Origin: Cyclobacteriaceae bacterium
Lineage (GTDB): Bacteria > Bacteroidota > Bacteroidia > Cytophagales > Cyclobacteriaceae
Direction of reading: 5' to 3'
DNA length: 44,750 nucleotides
NCBI GenBank assembly: GCA_015488485.1
Contig: WFNR01000043.1
Span: 1 to 44,750 of the forward strand
Part shown: positions 18,340 through 26,490 of the stretch, one piece after another
Numbering within the stretch: the stretch's first letter is position 1
How the letters are laid out: each line of letters starts with the position of its first letter
Notes under the pieces: generated by a model
What the model was told of the DNA's origin: nothing
Seen by the model: the letters and a program-made list of their open reading frames with translations, nothing else
The model's database searches: none
Made by a program: the position numbers and the translations under genes

Positions 18340-19314
18340 TTATTTTTCCCGCGAAATGGTAAAAGTTACCAATTGGCGCAAGGAGCTCTTGTAAGGCGAT
18401 TCGGGGAACTCATCAAGCATGGCAAGGGCCTGTTCGGCAAAGTCTTGCATTACCTGTTTTGAATAGTCAATACCATTCGAAGCCTTGACAAAATCAATGA
18501 CCTCCTGCACTTTTTTGGTTTTGTGGCTCTGGTTGCGGATCAGGTTGATGATATGGCGCTTATCGGCCCAGCCGGCTTTTTGCAAAGCATAGATCAGCGG
18601 CAGGGTGAGTTTTCTTTCTTTGATATCGATACCCAGCGGTTTGCCTACTTCTTTGGTGCCATAGTCAAACAGGTCATCTTTTATCTGAAAAGCCATGCCT
18701 ACTTTCTCACCAAACAGGCGCATTTGCTCAATCAGCTTATCATCGCTGCCGGCCGAACTGGCACCTACGGCACAGCAGGAGGCAATCAGTGAGGCGGTTT
18801 TCTGGCGGACAATATCATAATATACGTCTTCGGTAATATCCAGCTTGCGGGCTTTTTCCATTTGCAGGAGCTCGCCTTCGCTCATCTCTTTTACCGCATT
18901 GGACACAATTTTAAGCAAATGAAAATCATCATGCTCTACCGATAGCAGCAGGCCACGCGACAGCAGGTAATCGCCCACCAGCACAGCCACCTTGTTCTTC
19001 CACAACGCATTTATCGAGAAAAAACCCCTGCGATGGCTGGCGTCATCCACTACATCGTCATGCACCAGGGTGGCGGTATGCAGCAACTCTATCAGGGCGG
19101 CACCGCGGTAGGTAGCCTCGCTAATCTGCCCTACCGTACCGGCTGTCAGAAACACAAAAATAGGCCGCATCTGCTTGCCCTTGCGCCTGACGATGTAGCC
19201 CATGATTTTATCCAACAGCAGTACATCGCTCTTCATCGAGTCCCTGAACTTCTTCTCAAACTCGTCTATTTCACGGGCTATGGGGGCTTTGATCTCGGCC
19301 AGTTGCTGTTTCAT
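18340..19314 (-). CDS. Trans-type polyprenyl diphosphate synthase
   Basis: Chain-elongating prenyltransferase that condenses isopentenyl diphosphate units onto an allylic primer. Typical products are octaprenyl or longer chains for menaquinone side chains; a role in lipid carrier supply is only possible. 324 residues with both Asp-rich motifs: DDVVD at 86-90 (in HTATLVHDDVVDDASHRRG) and DDLFD at 213-217, plus GKQMRP and KTASLIASC. It is transcribed in the same direction as mraZ but separated from it by 197 bases and the mraZ promoter, so it is probably its own unit with partial read-through. Chain length cannot be read from the sequence. Confidence 0.93.
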   Translation of the reverse strand: MKQQLAEIKAPIAREIDEFEKKFRDSMKSDVLLLDKIMGYIVRRKGKQMRPIFVFLTAGTVGQISEATYRGAALIELLHTATLVHDDVVDDASHRRGFFSINALWKNKVAVLVGDYLLSRGLLLSVEHDDFHLLKIVSNAVKEMSEGELLQMEKARKLDITEDVYYDIVRQKTASLIASCCAVGASSAGSDDKLIEQMRLFGEKVGMAFQIKDDLFDYGTKEVGKPLGIDIKERKLTLPLIYALQKAGWADKRHIINLIRNQSHKTKKVQEVIDFVKASNGIDYSKQVMQDFAEQALAMLDEFPESPYKSSLRQLVTFTISREK

Positions 19315-19336
19315 GCAAAAAGTGGTTCAGGGTTCA

Positions 19337-19366
19337 CAAACATAGCACCATTTTAAGGCAAAGCAA
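19337..19366 (-). promoter_or_regulatory. Promoter of the polyprenyl synthase gene
   Basis: Minus strand: TTG (19364-19366), 19 bases, TATGTTTG (19337-19344), a full match to the Bacteroidota consensus, 22 bases before the ATG at 19314. Confidence 0.7.
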
Positions 19367-19443
19367 AGCAGATTTACAGCACCTGCGTAGTTTGTAAGCT
19401 TGCAATTACCGGCCGGTATATTTATCTTGGGTGGTCTTTGGTC

Positions 19444-20256
19444 ATGAAGAATATTTTCATACTTCTGATAGCCATGCTGATGGGCAGCCCTTATGCCAGG
19501 CCGCAAAGCTTTGAGCCGGCCGGTGGCCGCAGTGCCGGCATGGGCTATACTTCCATTTTGTTGGATGATGCCTGGGGTATTTTCAACAACCCGGGCAGCC
19601 TGCACACTACCACACCTACCTTTGCCGGATCCTATAGCCTACGCTATTTTCAGGCGGCCATCAACGATGTGCGCATAGGCTATGCCATGCCGCTGGGCAA
19701 CTGGCAGACGGGAGCAGGGGTGGCCTATTTTGGCGATGAGCTTTTCAATCATATAAAAGTGAGTGCGCTGGCCGGCCAGCAGGTGGGTTTCGCCCGCCTG
19801 GGGCTGCGCGGCAATTACGAGCAGTTTTACATCAAGGACTACGGTTACCGGCAGGCTTTTACACTGGATATTGGCGGTCTTTTTACGCTGTCGCCCCAGG
19901 TAATGCTGGCCATGGTCTTTCACAACCTGACACGGGCCGGTATCAGCCCTGCCAGTGAATTGCGGCTGCGCTCTTTTTTGCAGGCCGGCTTTAGCTGGCA
20001 ACCCACCAGCCACTTCCGGCTTGATATGCAACTGGACAAAGACCTGGAACTACCGGTCCAGTTCCGAGCCAGTCTGGAATATGGTGTCAGCAAGGCCATA
20101 ACCTTGCGCACCGGTATTAGCCCTACGGCCAGCGAGGGCAGTTTAGGGGTCGGCTTTAGCGGTCGCGGCTTCCGGCTGGACCTGGCCGGCCTGTATAGTC
20201 AGCGGCTGGGCTATAGCGGGGTCATCAGTCTTTTGCTTGCTAAACCTGAAAAATGA
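19444..20256 (+). CDS. PorV/PorQ-like outer membrane beta-barrel protein
   Basis: 270 residues with a signal peptide (MKNIFILLIAMLMGS...A) and a mature N-terminus typical of the PorV/PorQ/UPF0164 group: GGRSAGMGYTSILLDDAWGIFNNPG. The rest alternates hydrophobic and polar residues with frequent Gly and aromatics, as in a barrel of about 12-14 strands. PorV and PorQ relatives serve type IX secretion, but many paralogues have no known role, so I do not assign a por symbol. Start at the ATG at 19444; a TTG two codons earlier is less likely. Its stop overlaps the next gene's ATG (ATGA), so the two are coupled. A weak promoter candidate (TATATTTA near 19418) lies upstream. Confidence 0.8.
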   Translation: MKNIFILLIAMLMGSPYARPQSFEPAGGRSAGMGYTSILLDDAWGIFNNPGSLHTTTPTFAGSYSLRYFQAAINDVRIGYAMPLGNWQTGAGVAYFGDELFNHIKVSALAGQQVGFARLGLRGNYEQFYIKDYGYRQAFTLDIGGLFTLSPQVMLAMVFHNLTRAGISPASELRLRSFLQAGFSWQPTSHFRLDMQLDKDLELPVQFRASLEYGVSKAITLRTGISPTASEGSLGVGFSGRGFRLDLAGLYSQRLGYSGVISLLLAKPEK

Positions 20257-22250
20257 AACGGCTGGTCATCATAGCGCTGCTAGTTCCCCTGATTCCGGGC
20301 TTCGGCCAACAACCTATTGATATTGAAGAACATATCAACAAGCTCATCATGCAGGGCGATGACAGCCGCAATAGTAATTATTACGACCTGCTTATCTACT
20401 ATTACGATAACCCGATTGACCTGAACAAAACCGATGGTCAGGCACTGCTGGAGTTGGGGCTCCTGACACACGAGCAAGTGCAGGAGATCATCAACCACCG
20501 GCAGCAGACCGGCCCTTTTCAGAGTATCTACGAGCTGCAGACGCTGGCCGGCTTCACACCGGAAGTCATTCATAAAATTGCCCCCTTTATTACGGCAGGC
20601 AGTTCCGAAACCCTGGGCGCCATCCTGAAAAAGCTGCCCAAAAGCCGCAGCAACTACCTGGCGCTGGGGTATAGCCGGCTGTTCCCCACAGCTCAAGGTT
20701 TTGTAAACGGAGCTTACAGTGGTTCTCCCGATCGGGCCCAGCTACGCTGGCGCATGCGCTACCCCGGGCGGCTGAGTATCGGCATTACTGCTCAGAAAGA
20801 CCCCGGTGAGGCCTGGTTGCGCAACACGGCTATACCCTCGCCCGATTACCTGTCGGCACATGTATATCTGGAGGACCAGGGCAGACTGCAACAATTGGCT
20901 ATAGGTGATTATCGCTTGCAGTTCGGTCAGGGACTGGTTTTGGGTGCCGGTTTTATGGTGGGCAAGAATACCGAAACGGTAACCTCGGTCAAGCAAGCCA
21001 CGCTGGGTGTCATCCCCTATACCTCCATTACCGAGACGCGTTATCTGCGCGGCAGCGCCCTTACCTTGCAACTGGCTCGCCCCTGGCGGGTCAGCCTGTT
21101 TTATTCCAACCAAAACCTGGATGCCACCGTGGCTGATTCTGCCGCCCGCATCGTAACCGGAATACGCACCTCAGGGCTGCACCGCACTGCCAGTGAAAGA
21201 GCCGGTCGTGGCCGGCTGAACGAGCAGGTATGGGGTGGTGCCGTCACCTACCGGCAAGGGGCGTTTGCCGGAGGTGTTGTACTGATGAACACCCTGTATG
21301 ACCAAACCATCAGGCCGCCCGACAGGCTCTATAATTACTATCGTTTCTCCGGCCGCCAGGCTTTGAATTACAGTTGGTTTGGGCAGTATGAGGCAGGCGG
21401 GTTTATGTTTTTTAGTGAAATAGCCCGTACCCACAACCGGGGCACGGCCGTCAATGCCGGCTTGCTGGGCAGCTTGAATGCATGGGCTGATGTCAGTCTG
21501 CTCTACCGGCACTTCGACCCAGGCTTCTACTCTTTTTACGGGTTGGCATTCAGCGAGCGCAGCGTGCTGGGTAATGAGAACGGCTTTTATTGGGGGCTCA
21601 GGTTATATCCGGCAGCAGGTACGGTTATCTCTGCCTATGCCGATATGTATCGCTTCCCCTGGCTTACGGCTGCCACGGCCGCCCCCACCAACGGCCTCGA
21701 TTACATGGTTCGATTCGACCAAGAGATTAACGACAACAACCGCTTTTACCTGCAAGGGCGTTTTGAGCGGGCTGCCCGCCAGGAGAGCACCGGCCCGGTA
21801 TATACCAACAGCCCGGCAAGCCTGCTGAAACTATTGGCCAATTTTGACCTCAACACCGAAATGCCCCTGTGGTTCAGGCTGCGCCTGCAGTACAATCGCT
21901 ACCGCCAGCAACAAAATGAGCAAGGGTGGCTGTTTTATCAGGAGCTCAACTACAGCAGGCGCAAACTAAGCCTGAGCCTGCGCCTGCTGCTTTTCGATAC
22001 CGACTCGTACAATGCCCGCCAGTATGCCTACGAGCGCGATATGTTGTTCAGCTATGTAACCCGTGTCTTTGCCGGCCGGGGGATGTCCTATTATCTGCTG
22101 TTGCGCTATAAGCCTATCCGCCATCTTACCTGCCGCCTGAAGTGGAGCTACACCCACTATGCCGACCGCAACCAGATTGGCAGCGGCAACGATACCCTGC
22201 CCGGCAACGAACGTACCCAGATTACCGCTCAATTGTATTACAACTTTTAG
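20253..22250 (+). CDS. Outer-membrane barrel with periplasmic ComEA-like helix-hairpin-helix
   Basis: 665 residues. Signal peptide (about 1-18), then a helix-hairpin-helix segment of the ComEA/HHH_3 type at about 55-115: IDLNKTDGQALLELG, EQVQEIINHRQQTGPF, ELQTLAGFTPEVIHKIAPFI. From about 130 to the end the sequence is strand-rich with many Tyr/Arg/Leu alternations and finishes with aromatic YYNF, as expected for an outer-membrane beta-barrel. HHH domains of this type bind DNA without sequence preference in competence proteins; whether this one binds DNA is unknown. It is translationally coupled to the PorV-like gene upstream. I know similar unnamed genes occur in Bacteroidota but not their function. 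Confidence 0.8.
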   Translation: MKRLVIIALLVPLIPGFGQQPIDIEEHINKLIMQGDDSRNSNYYDLLIYYYDNPIDLNKTDGQALLELGLLTHEQVQEIINHRQQTGPFQSIYELQTLAGFTPEVIHKIAPFITAGSSETLGAILKKLPKSRSNYLALGYSRLFPTAQGFVNGAYSGSPDRAQLRWRMRYPGRLSIGITAQKDPGEAWLRNTAIPSPDYLSAHVYLEDQGRLQQLAIGDYRLQFGQGLVLGAGFMVGKNTETVTSVKQATLGVIPYTSITETRYLRGSALTLQLARPWRVSLFYSNQNLDATVADSAARIVTGIRTSGLHRTASERAGRGRLNEQVWGGAVTYRQGAFAGGVVLMNTLYDQTIRPPDRLYNYYRFSGRQALNYSWFGQYEAGGFMFFSEIARTHNRGTAVNAGLLGSLNAWADVSLLYRHFDPGFYSFYGLAFSERSVLGNENGFYWGLRLYPAAGTVISAYADMYRFPWLTAATAAPTNGLDYMVRFDQEINDNNRFYLQGRFERAARQESTGPVYTNSPASLLKLLANFDLNTEMPLWFRLRLQYNRYRQQQNEQGWLFYQELNYSRRKLSLSLRLLLFDTDSYNARQYAYERDMLFSYVTRVFAGRGMSYYLLLRYKPIRHLTCRLKWSYTHYADRNQIGSGNDTLPGNERTQITAQLYYNF

Positions 22251-22261
22251 TTTTACCTTTG
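22233..22261 (+). promoter_or_regulatory. Promoter of comB, probably near-leaderless
   Basis: TTG (22233-22235), 18 bases, TACCTTTG (22254-22261), a full consensus match lying inside the end of the preceding gene. Only five bases separate it from the comB ATG at 22267, so transcription should start at or next to the start codon. Confidence 0.65.
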
Positions 22262-22266
22262 TGCAG

Positions 22267-22968
22267 ATGAAAAAAACAGCCGTCTGCCTGAGCCCCGAGC
22301 TCATTCATCTTTTCGATCTTGCCGGTCATACCGTAGTGGCCGTTGATATACTGCGGGCCACCTCTACCATTACCACTGCCCTGGCACACGGGGTGGCGGC
22401 CATCAAACCGGTAGCCGACCTGGAGGCATGCCGGCAACTCAAGCAGGAAGGGTACCTGATAGCAGCCGAAAGAGGCGGCCAAAAGGTGGCCGGGTTTGAT
22501 CTGGGCAATTCGCCTTTCAGCTATATGGATGAGCAACTGCGAGGTAAAAAGGTGGCCCTTACCACCACCAACGGCACCCTTACCATCGAGCGTTCGCGCC
22601 AGGCCGACCATCTGCTGATTGGTGCTTTTCTCAATATCAGTGCCCTGGCCGATAAAATCCGCCAACTGGATAAGGATGTAATCATTCACTGTGCCGGCTG
22701 GCAGGGCAGCGTAAACCTGGAGGACACCCTCTTTGCCGGTGCCCTGATAGCCAAACTGCAGGACTCCTTTGCTCCGGCCAGCGATGATGCCCTGCTGGCA
22801 CAAGCGCTTTACGAACACCACCGGCAAGATATACCCGGACTGGTACGCCTTTCTTCACATGCCCAACGCCTGGCCGGGCACGGTATCGCCAAAGACATTG
22901 CCTTTTGCCTGCGCCAGGATGAGTACCAGGTGGTACCGCATTTGGAAAACGAATTACTTATAAAGTAA
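22267..22968 (+). CDS. comB: 2-phosphosulfolactate phosphatase family protein (ComB)
   Basis: Mg-dependent phosphatase family that in methanogens hydrolyses 2-phosphosulfolactate in coenzyme M synthesis; in Bacteroidota the likely product, sulfolactate, feeds sulfonate or sulfonolipid metabolism or remains unassigned. 233 residues with the family motifs VVAVDILRATSTITTAL, AAERGGQKVAGFDLGNSP, ALTTTNGTLTIERS and HCAGWQGSVNLEDTLFAGAL. The frame is open upstream to 22159 inside the preceding gene, but homology starts at the ATG at 22267. It has its own promoter immediately before the start. Confidence 0.92.
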   Translation: MKKTAVCLSPELIHLFDLAGHTVVAVDILRATSTITTALAHGVAAIKPVADLEACRQLKQEGYLIAAERGGQKVAGFDLGNSPFSYMDEQLRGKKVALTTTNGTLTIERSRQADHLLIGAFLNISALADKIRQLDKDVIIHCAGWQGSVNLEDTLFAGALIAKLQDSFAPASDDALLAQALYEHHRQDIPGLVRLSSHAQRLAGHGIAKDIAFCLRQDEYQVVPHLENELLIK

Positions 22969-23000
22969 AAAAAGCCTGCTCGTTATGAACAGACTTTTTT
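22967..23000 (-). terminator. Intrinsic terminator of the FecR-like gene
   Basis: On the minus strand a 14-bp stem with two G-U pairs (AAAAAAGTCTGTTC against GAGCAGGCTTTTTT) ends in seven T. It overlaps the comB stop codon, so the convergent genes end within a few bases of each other. Confidence 0.8.
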
Positions 23001-23016
23001 TACCGGTTAATTAGCT

Positions 23017-23949
23017 TTACTGCGCTTCTTTCTTTTTCAAACCCTGGCGCATGAGAAAATCCTCATAGGCCTGCTTGTAAAATTCTACATCCGGTTCCAG
23101 CTTGATGGCATGCTCATAAGCGGTAAGGGCATCGAGCAGTAGGTTGTTTTCTTCATAAAACTCGGCCAGGATGATGCTGTTAATGGCCGAATCTTCATTC
23201 AGGTTGGCTTTCAACTCCTGCAAATCAACCTCATAAGGCAGGCCTTCATCCTTACTAGCCAGCTCTATGGCCGCATCACCCGACTTAACGTCCTCGTTAC
23301 CTTTAACACTAACATTAATGATTACCAATCCTTCTACTACCTTTTCACGCAACTTGGGATCCTGCAAATCAAGTACATAATAAGGTTTGTCAGATTCGGC
23401 CACCATAATGGTCTGCTCAAAGAGGTCTTTCAGCTTAATTTCGTATGCCGAAGCATTTTCTACCGGCTCCCAGCGTAATACCACCTTGGGGTTATATACT
23501 GTTACCGAAGAAGGCATATACAGATTAATAGTACCTTCTGTGCCCCGGCTTACGGCTCCGGTTACCGAGGCATACTTTCTGCGGTTGGCCTCGCGCTCTT
23601 CGGGGCTCATCTTGCTAATCACATAATCGGCATACTTGGAAGCGATATTGGCAGAGGCAGCCGACAACTCCGATGAAAGGTCGGAAACCTTGTAGGTACC
23701 GGCCGATTTCAGCTCTTTAGTTTTACCACTGGCATGTACCAGCCCCATATAGCCTCCTTCGGCAATCATAATCTCATCGCCATCATTAAGCTTGCCGCCA
23801 ATCCGTGCCGCCTGCCAGTCAGAAGAGCCGGCAGTTTTTACCTTGTTGTCTCCCTTGGTTACCATTATCCTGAATGTATAACCCTGGGCCAGCGCTACAT
23901 AGCCAAATAACAGCAAGCCCGCCAGCATAAATGAAATTTTCTTCTTCAT
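23017..23949 (-). CDS. Secreted FecR-like / TPR-like protein
   Basis: 310 residues with a signal peptide (about 1-21). Residues 22-95 resemble the FecR beta domain (FRIMVTKGDNKVK...WQAARIGGKLNDGDEIMIAEGGYMGLVHASGKTKEL). Residues ~150-215 look like a fibronectin III-type strand module (VVLRWEPVENASAYEIKLKD), and the last ~55 form TPR-like helices (AEFYEENNLLLDALTAYEHAIKLEPDVEFYKQAYEDFL). FecR domains in sigma regulators are periplasmic sensors, but this protein has no anti-sigma part. It follows a CHASE2 gene on the same strand, an association I recall from other phyla, which suggests a shared envelope-sensing or scaffolding role. Function unknown. Confidence 0.75.
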   Translation of the reverse strand: MKKKISFMLAGLLLFGYVALAQGYTFRIMVTKGDNKVKTAGSSDWQAARIGGKLNDGDEIMIAEGGYMGLVHASGKTKELKSAGTYKVSDLSSELSAASANIASKYADYVISKMSPEEREANRRKYASVTGAVSRGTEGTINLYMPSSVTVYNPKVVLRWEPVENASAYEIKLKDLFEQTIMVAESDKPYYVLDLQDPKLREKVVEGLVIINVSVKGNEDVKSGDAAIELASKDEGLPYEVDLQELKANLNEDSAINSIILAEFYEENNLLLDALTAYEHAIKLEPDVEFYKQAYEDFLMRQGLKKKEAQ

Positions 23950-24171
23950 AGTTTCTTTAATTAAGATTGTTGCTAAATCTATATACGTAAATCAGTTTAT
24001 AGGTAAACATTTTTTTGTAATTCTTTTTCAACTTTACCTAAACAAAGGCATCAGGGTATTGTTAAATTTTTCATTAAAATAATTAAAATAAATTCCTTCG
24101 ATAAAGTTAAGAAAATAACTTTTTACACAAAAAATATTTCTAAAATTTGTTTCAGTGCACACCTTTTTTAC
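23950..24171 (-). other. AT-rich spacer with inverted repeat upstream of the FecR-like gene
   Basis: 222 bases, strongly AT-rich. TAGGTAAA (24000-24007) and TTTACCTA (24033-24040) form an 8-bp inverted repeat with a 25-base spacer, 51-91 bases before the FecR-like ATG. A one-mismatch -7 candidate (TAGATTTA, minus) lies near 23973. I see no small gene here. Confidence 0.4.
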
Positions 24172-25443
24172 TCATTTTTTGGCAAGCCACTTTTTATGTA
24201 TACGCTCCCAGGTATTTACCAATACCCCATAATAAACCTCCAGCGAGTCACCGGCAAAAAGCACCGCTACAATGGTCAGGGTAAGGTTAAGTTTAAGGTT
24301 GTAATAATGGAAAACCACAATAATCAAAAAGGTAAGCAGCAGGGCCTCCAGCAACTGGATTAATTTGGTAAGGCCATCGTACCAGGAATCCAGCTTGTAG
24401 TAGATCATCGAGAAAATGGTCACATTCAGAAAACAGACGACAATAGCGATCAGCACCGACTGCCAGTTTTCCAGTTCATCTATATAGTTTTCGCTCAATA
24501 TCATGGAGATGATATTGGCGTGTACCACCACCCCAAACATATCGGGGTTGGCCCGGCCTACGTACTTGCTGTTGAGAGGGGTAAAATACTTATCCTCAAA
24601 CGAACGGGTATCGTTAAAGTCCTCACCCAAAAAGCCCATCAGCACGATTTTATCCTTGATCAGATCGGGCACAATCATGGTGGTATCCAGTATCTGGTAC
24701 CAGTCGATGGCAAAAAAGCGGTTGCCAAACTCGGTACGTCCGTAATCGATTACATTGCCCGAATAATTTATCAGCTCTTCTTCCTTATTGCGGGCCAGAA
24801 AGCGCTCTACCTTATCGGGGGCATAGTGCCTGGTAAGAGCCACGGCAAAAGCCAGCATGGTATCGAGCTTACCGGTTTCGGGGTTGATATAGCGCTCACG
24901 CGGAAAGAACGACCGACAGGTTTTAAACTGGTATTGTTTAATACCGGCCTCATCGGCATTGATCAGGTTTACCGAAGCCGCCTCATGGTCTTGCTGAAAG
25001 ATAGGATGGCTGTACTCCACACCGTGCCAGACTCCCTCCTCATCGGGGTCGAGCAGTTTGGCATACATAATGATATTGGGCGTATTGGCCAGGGCGGCTG
25101 CCAGCATCAGGTCGCCCAACGTATCGGGTTTGGGCGCAGCAAAGTAGGCATCCAGCCCGATTACCTTGGGTTGCAGGGCATTGATCATATTCAATTGCTC
25201 GGCAATCACCCGTCTTGGTTGCGTACCTATATTAATAATGACCACATTGGTATCGGCCGGGGGTATTTCACGCCATTTGGGGTTGGAAAACACCTGGTCG
25301 GTAACCTCATAGCCTTCCAGGGCATCACCAATCGGATCGAGAAAATCGAAAATAGCAAAGAGTTTTTCGGCTACAAACATAAAACCGAAAATAAATGCCG
25401 TAGCCAGGATATTATGTATCCAAAATTTTCTTTTCTTTAACAT
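24172..25443 (-). CDS. Stand-alone CHASE2-domain membrane sensor
   Basis: 423 residues. One N-terminal membrane helix (about 11-29), a large extracytoplasmic CHASE2 domain (about 60-310), then three closely spaced membrane helices (about 325-400). CHASE2 features include VVIINIGTQPRRVIAEQLNMINALQPKVIGLDAYF, DRFFAIDWYQ-like FFAIDWYQIL, KDKIVLMGFLG, and PDMFGVVVHANIISMIL. This is the usual CHASE2 layout, but the protein stops about 20 residues after the last helix, with no cyclase, kinase, GGDEF or other output domain. It must signal through a partner or act otherwise. The neighbouring FecR-like gene on the same strand is the obvious candidate. Confidence 0.87.
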   Translation of the reverse strand: MLKKRKFWIHNILATAFIFGFMFVAEKLFAIFDFLDPIGDALEGYEVTDQVFSNPKWREIPPADTNVVIINIGTQPRRVIAEQLNMINALQPKVIGLDAYFAAPKPDTLGDLMLAAALANTPNIIMYAKLLDPDEEGVWHGVEYSHPIFQQDHEAASVNLINADEAGIKQYQFKTCRSFFPRERYINPETGKLDTMLAFAVALTRHYAPDKVERFLARNKEEELINYSGNVIDYGRTEFGNRFFAIDWYQILDTTMIVPDLIKDKIVLMGFLGEDFNDTRSFEDKYFTPLNSKYVGRANPDMFGVVVHANIISMILSENYIDELENWQSVLIAIVVCFLNVTIFSMIYYKLDSWYDGLTKLIQLLEALLLTFLIIVVFHYYNLKLNLTLTIVAVLFAGDSLEVYYGVLVNTWERIHKKWLAKK

Positions 25444-25488
25444 GCGAATCGGTTAAGGCGCCACAAGTTAAGAAATAGATTGATAAAC

Positions 25489-25517
25489 CAAAAATAAAAA
25501 TAATGGCCGACTGGCAA
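25489..25517 (-). promoter_or_regulatory. Promoter of the CHASE2 gene
   Basis: Minus strand: TTG (25515-25517), 18 bases, TATTTTTG (25489-25496), full consensus, 45 bases before the ATG at 25443. The -33 element lies inside the first codons of the divergent meaB gene. Confidence 0.65.
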
Positions 25518-26486
25518 TCCTTGCAAGAAAAGGTATTAAAAGGTGACCGTGTAGCGCTGGGGCAGGCTATCACGCTCATCGAAAGCAATAAGCCCGAGCA
25601 CCGCCAGCAGGCCAACCAGCTACTTAGCGTGCTGCTGCCACATACCGGCCGCGCCCTGCGTATAGGAATTACCGGGGTGCCCGGAGTGGGCAAAAGCACC
25701 TTTATAGAGGCGCTGGGCAGCTACCTGACGGCCCGCCACAAAAAGCTGGCCGTACTGGCTATCGACCCTAGCAGCCCGCAATCGAAAGGCAGCATCCTGG
25801 GCGACAAGACTCGCATGAACAAGCTGGCAGCCGATCCGCTGGCGTTTATCCGCCCCTCACCTGCCGGCAACAGCCTGGGCGGGGTGGCCGCCAAAACCAT
25901 GGAAACCATCCTGCTCTGTGAGTCAGCCGGATATGAAATAATTTTTGTGGAGACCGTAGGCGTAGGTCAGTCGGAGGTGGCAGTGCGTAACCTTACCGAC
26001 ATCTTCCTGCTGCTTATGCTGGCCGGTGCCGGGGATGAACTGCAGGGTATCAAGCGCGGCATTGTAGAAATGGCCGACCTGATGGTAATCAACAAGGCCG
26101 ATGGCGCCAACAAACCGGTAGCCGAGCAGGCACGGCAGGTATATGCCAGCGCCCTGCATCTGTTTGTCCCGCGCATCAACGGCTGGCAGCCACCCGTGCT
26201 CACCTGTTCGGCCCTCACCGGCCAGGGCATTGCCGAGGTGTGGCAGGCGGTGCAGCGCTGCTATGAGCATTTGCAAAAGCATAAGCTGCTCGAACCCTTG
26301 CGGGCACAGCAAAAGGAGCATTGGTTCCGCACCACCCTGCAGGACGAGCTGATGCAGCGGCTATTACATCATCCGGCTGTAAAAAAGCAATTGCCTGTAT
26401 TGCAAAAGGAGGTGGTGCAAGACCAAAAAACCCCGTATCAGGCGGCCGAAGAAATCCTGCAATTGTTTTTCGAACAACCGCATTAA
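25503..26486 (+). CDS. meaB: MeaB/ArgK-family P-loop GTPase (methylmalonyl-CoA mutase chaperone)
   Basis: G3E-family GTPase that gates cobalamin loading and protects methylmalonyl-CoA mutase; older annotations call it ArgK. 327 residues with Walker A GVPGVGKST (58-66), the base-binding NKAD in LMVINKADGANKP, and IDPSSPQSKGSILGDKTRM, PSPAGNSLGGVAAKT and VETVGVGQSE, all family signatures. No mutase gene is in the window, so its target lies elsewhere. First gene of a compact plus-strand run; four bases separate it from sua5. Confidence 0.95.
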   Translation: MADWQSLQEKVLKGDRVALGQAITLIESNKPEHRQQANQLLSVLLPHTGRALRIGITGVPGVGKSTFIEALGSYLTARHKKLAVLAIDPSSPQSKGSILGDKTRMNKLAADPLAFIRPSPAGNSLGGVAAKTMETILLCESAGYEIIFVETVGVGQSEVAVRNLTDIFLLLMLAGAGDELQGIKRGIVEMADLMVINKADGANKPVAEQARQVYASALHLFVPRINGWQPPVLTCSALTGQGIAEVWQAVQRCYEHLQKHKLLEPLRAQQKEHWFRTTLQDELMQRLLHHPAVKKQLPVLQKEVVQDQKTPYQAAEEILQLFFEQPH

Positions 26487-26490
26487 CCGG

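Noticed and set aside
19327..19605. 92-codon minus-strand frame overlapping the PorV-like gene
   Set aside because: It overlaps the signal peptide region of a well-supported plus-strand gene and the promoter of the polyprenyl synthase gene; no motif.
24520..25440. 306-codon plus-strand frame opposite the CHASE2 gene
   Set aside because: The minus strand shows a coherent CHASE2 domain, membrane helices and a promoter; the plus frame shows none.
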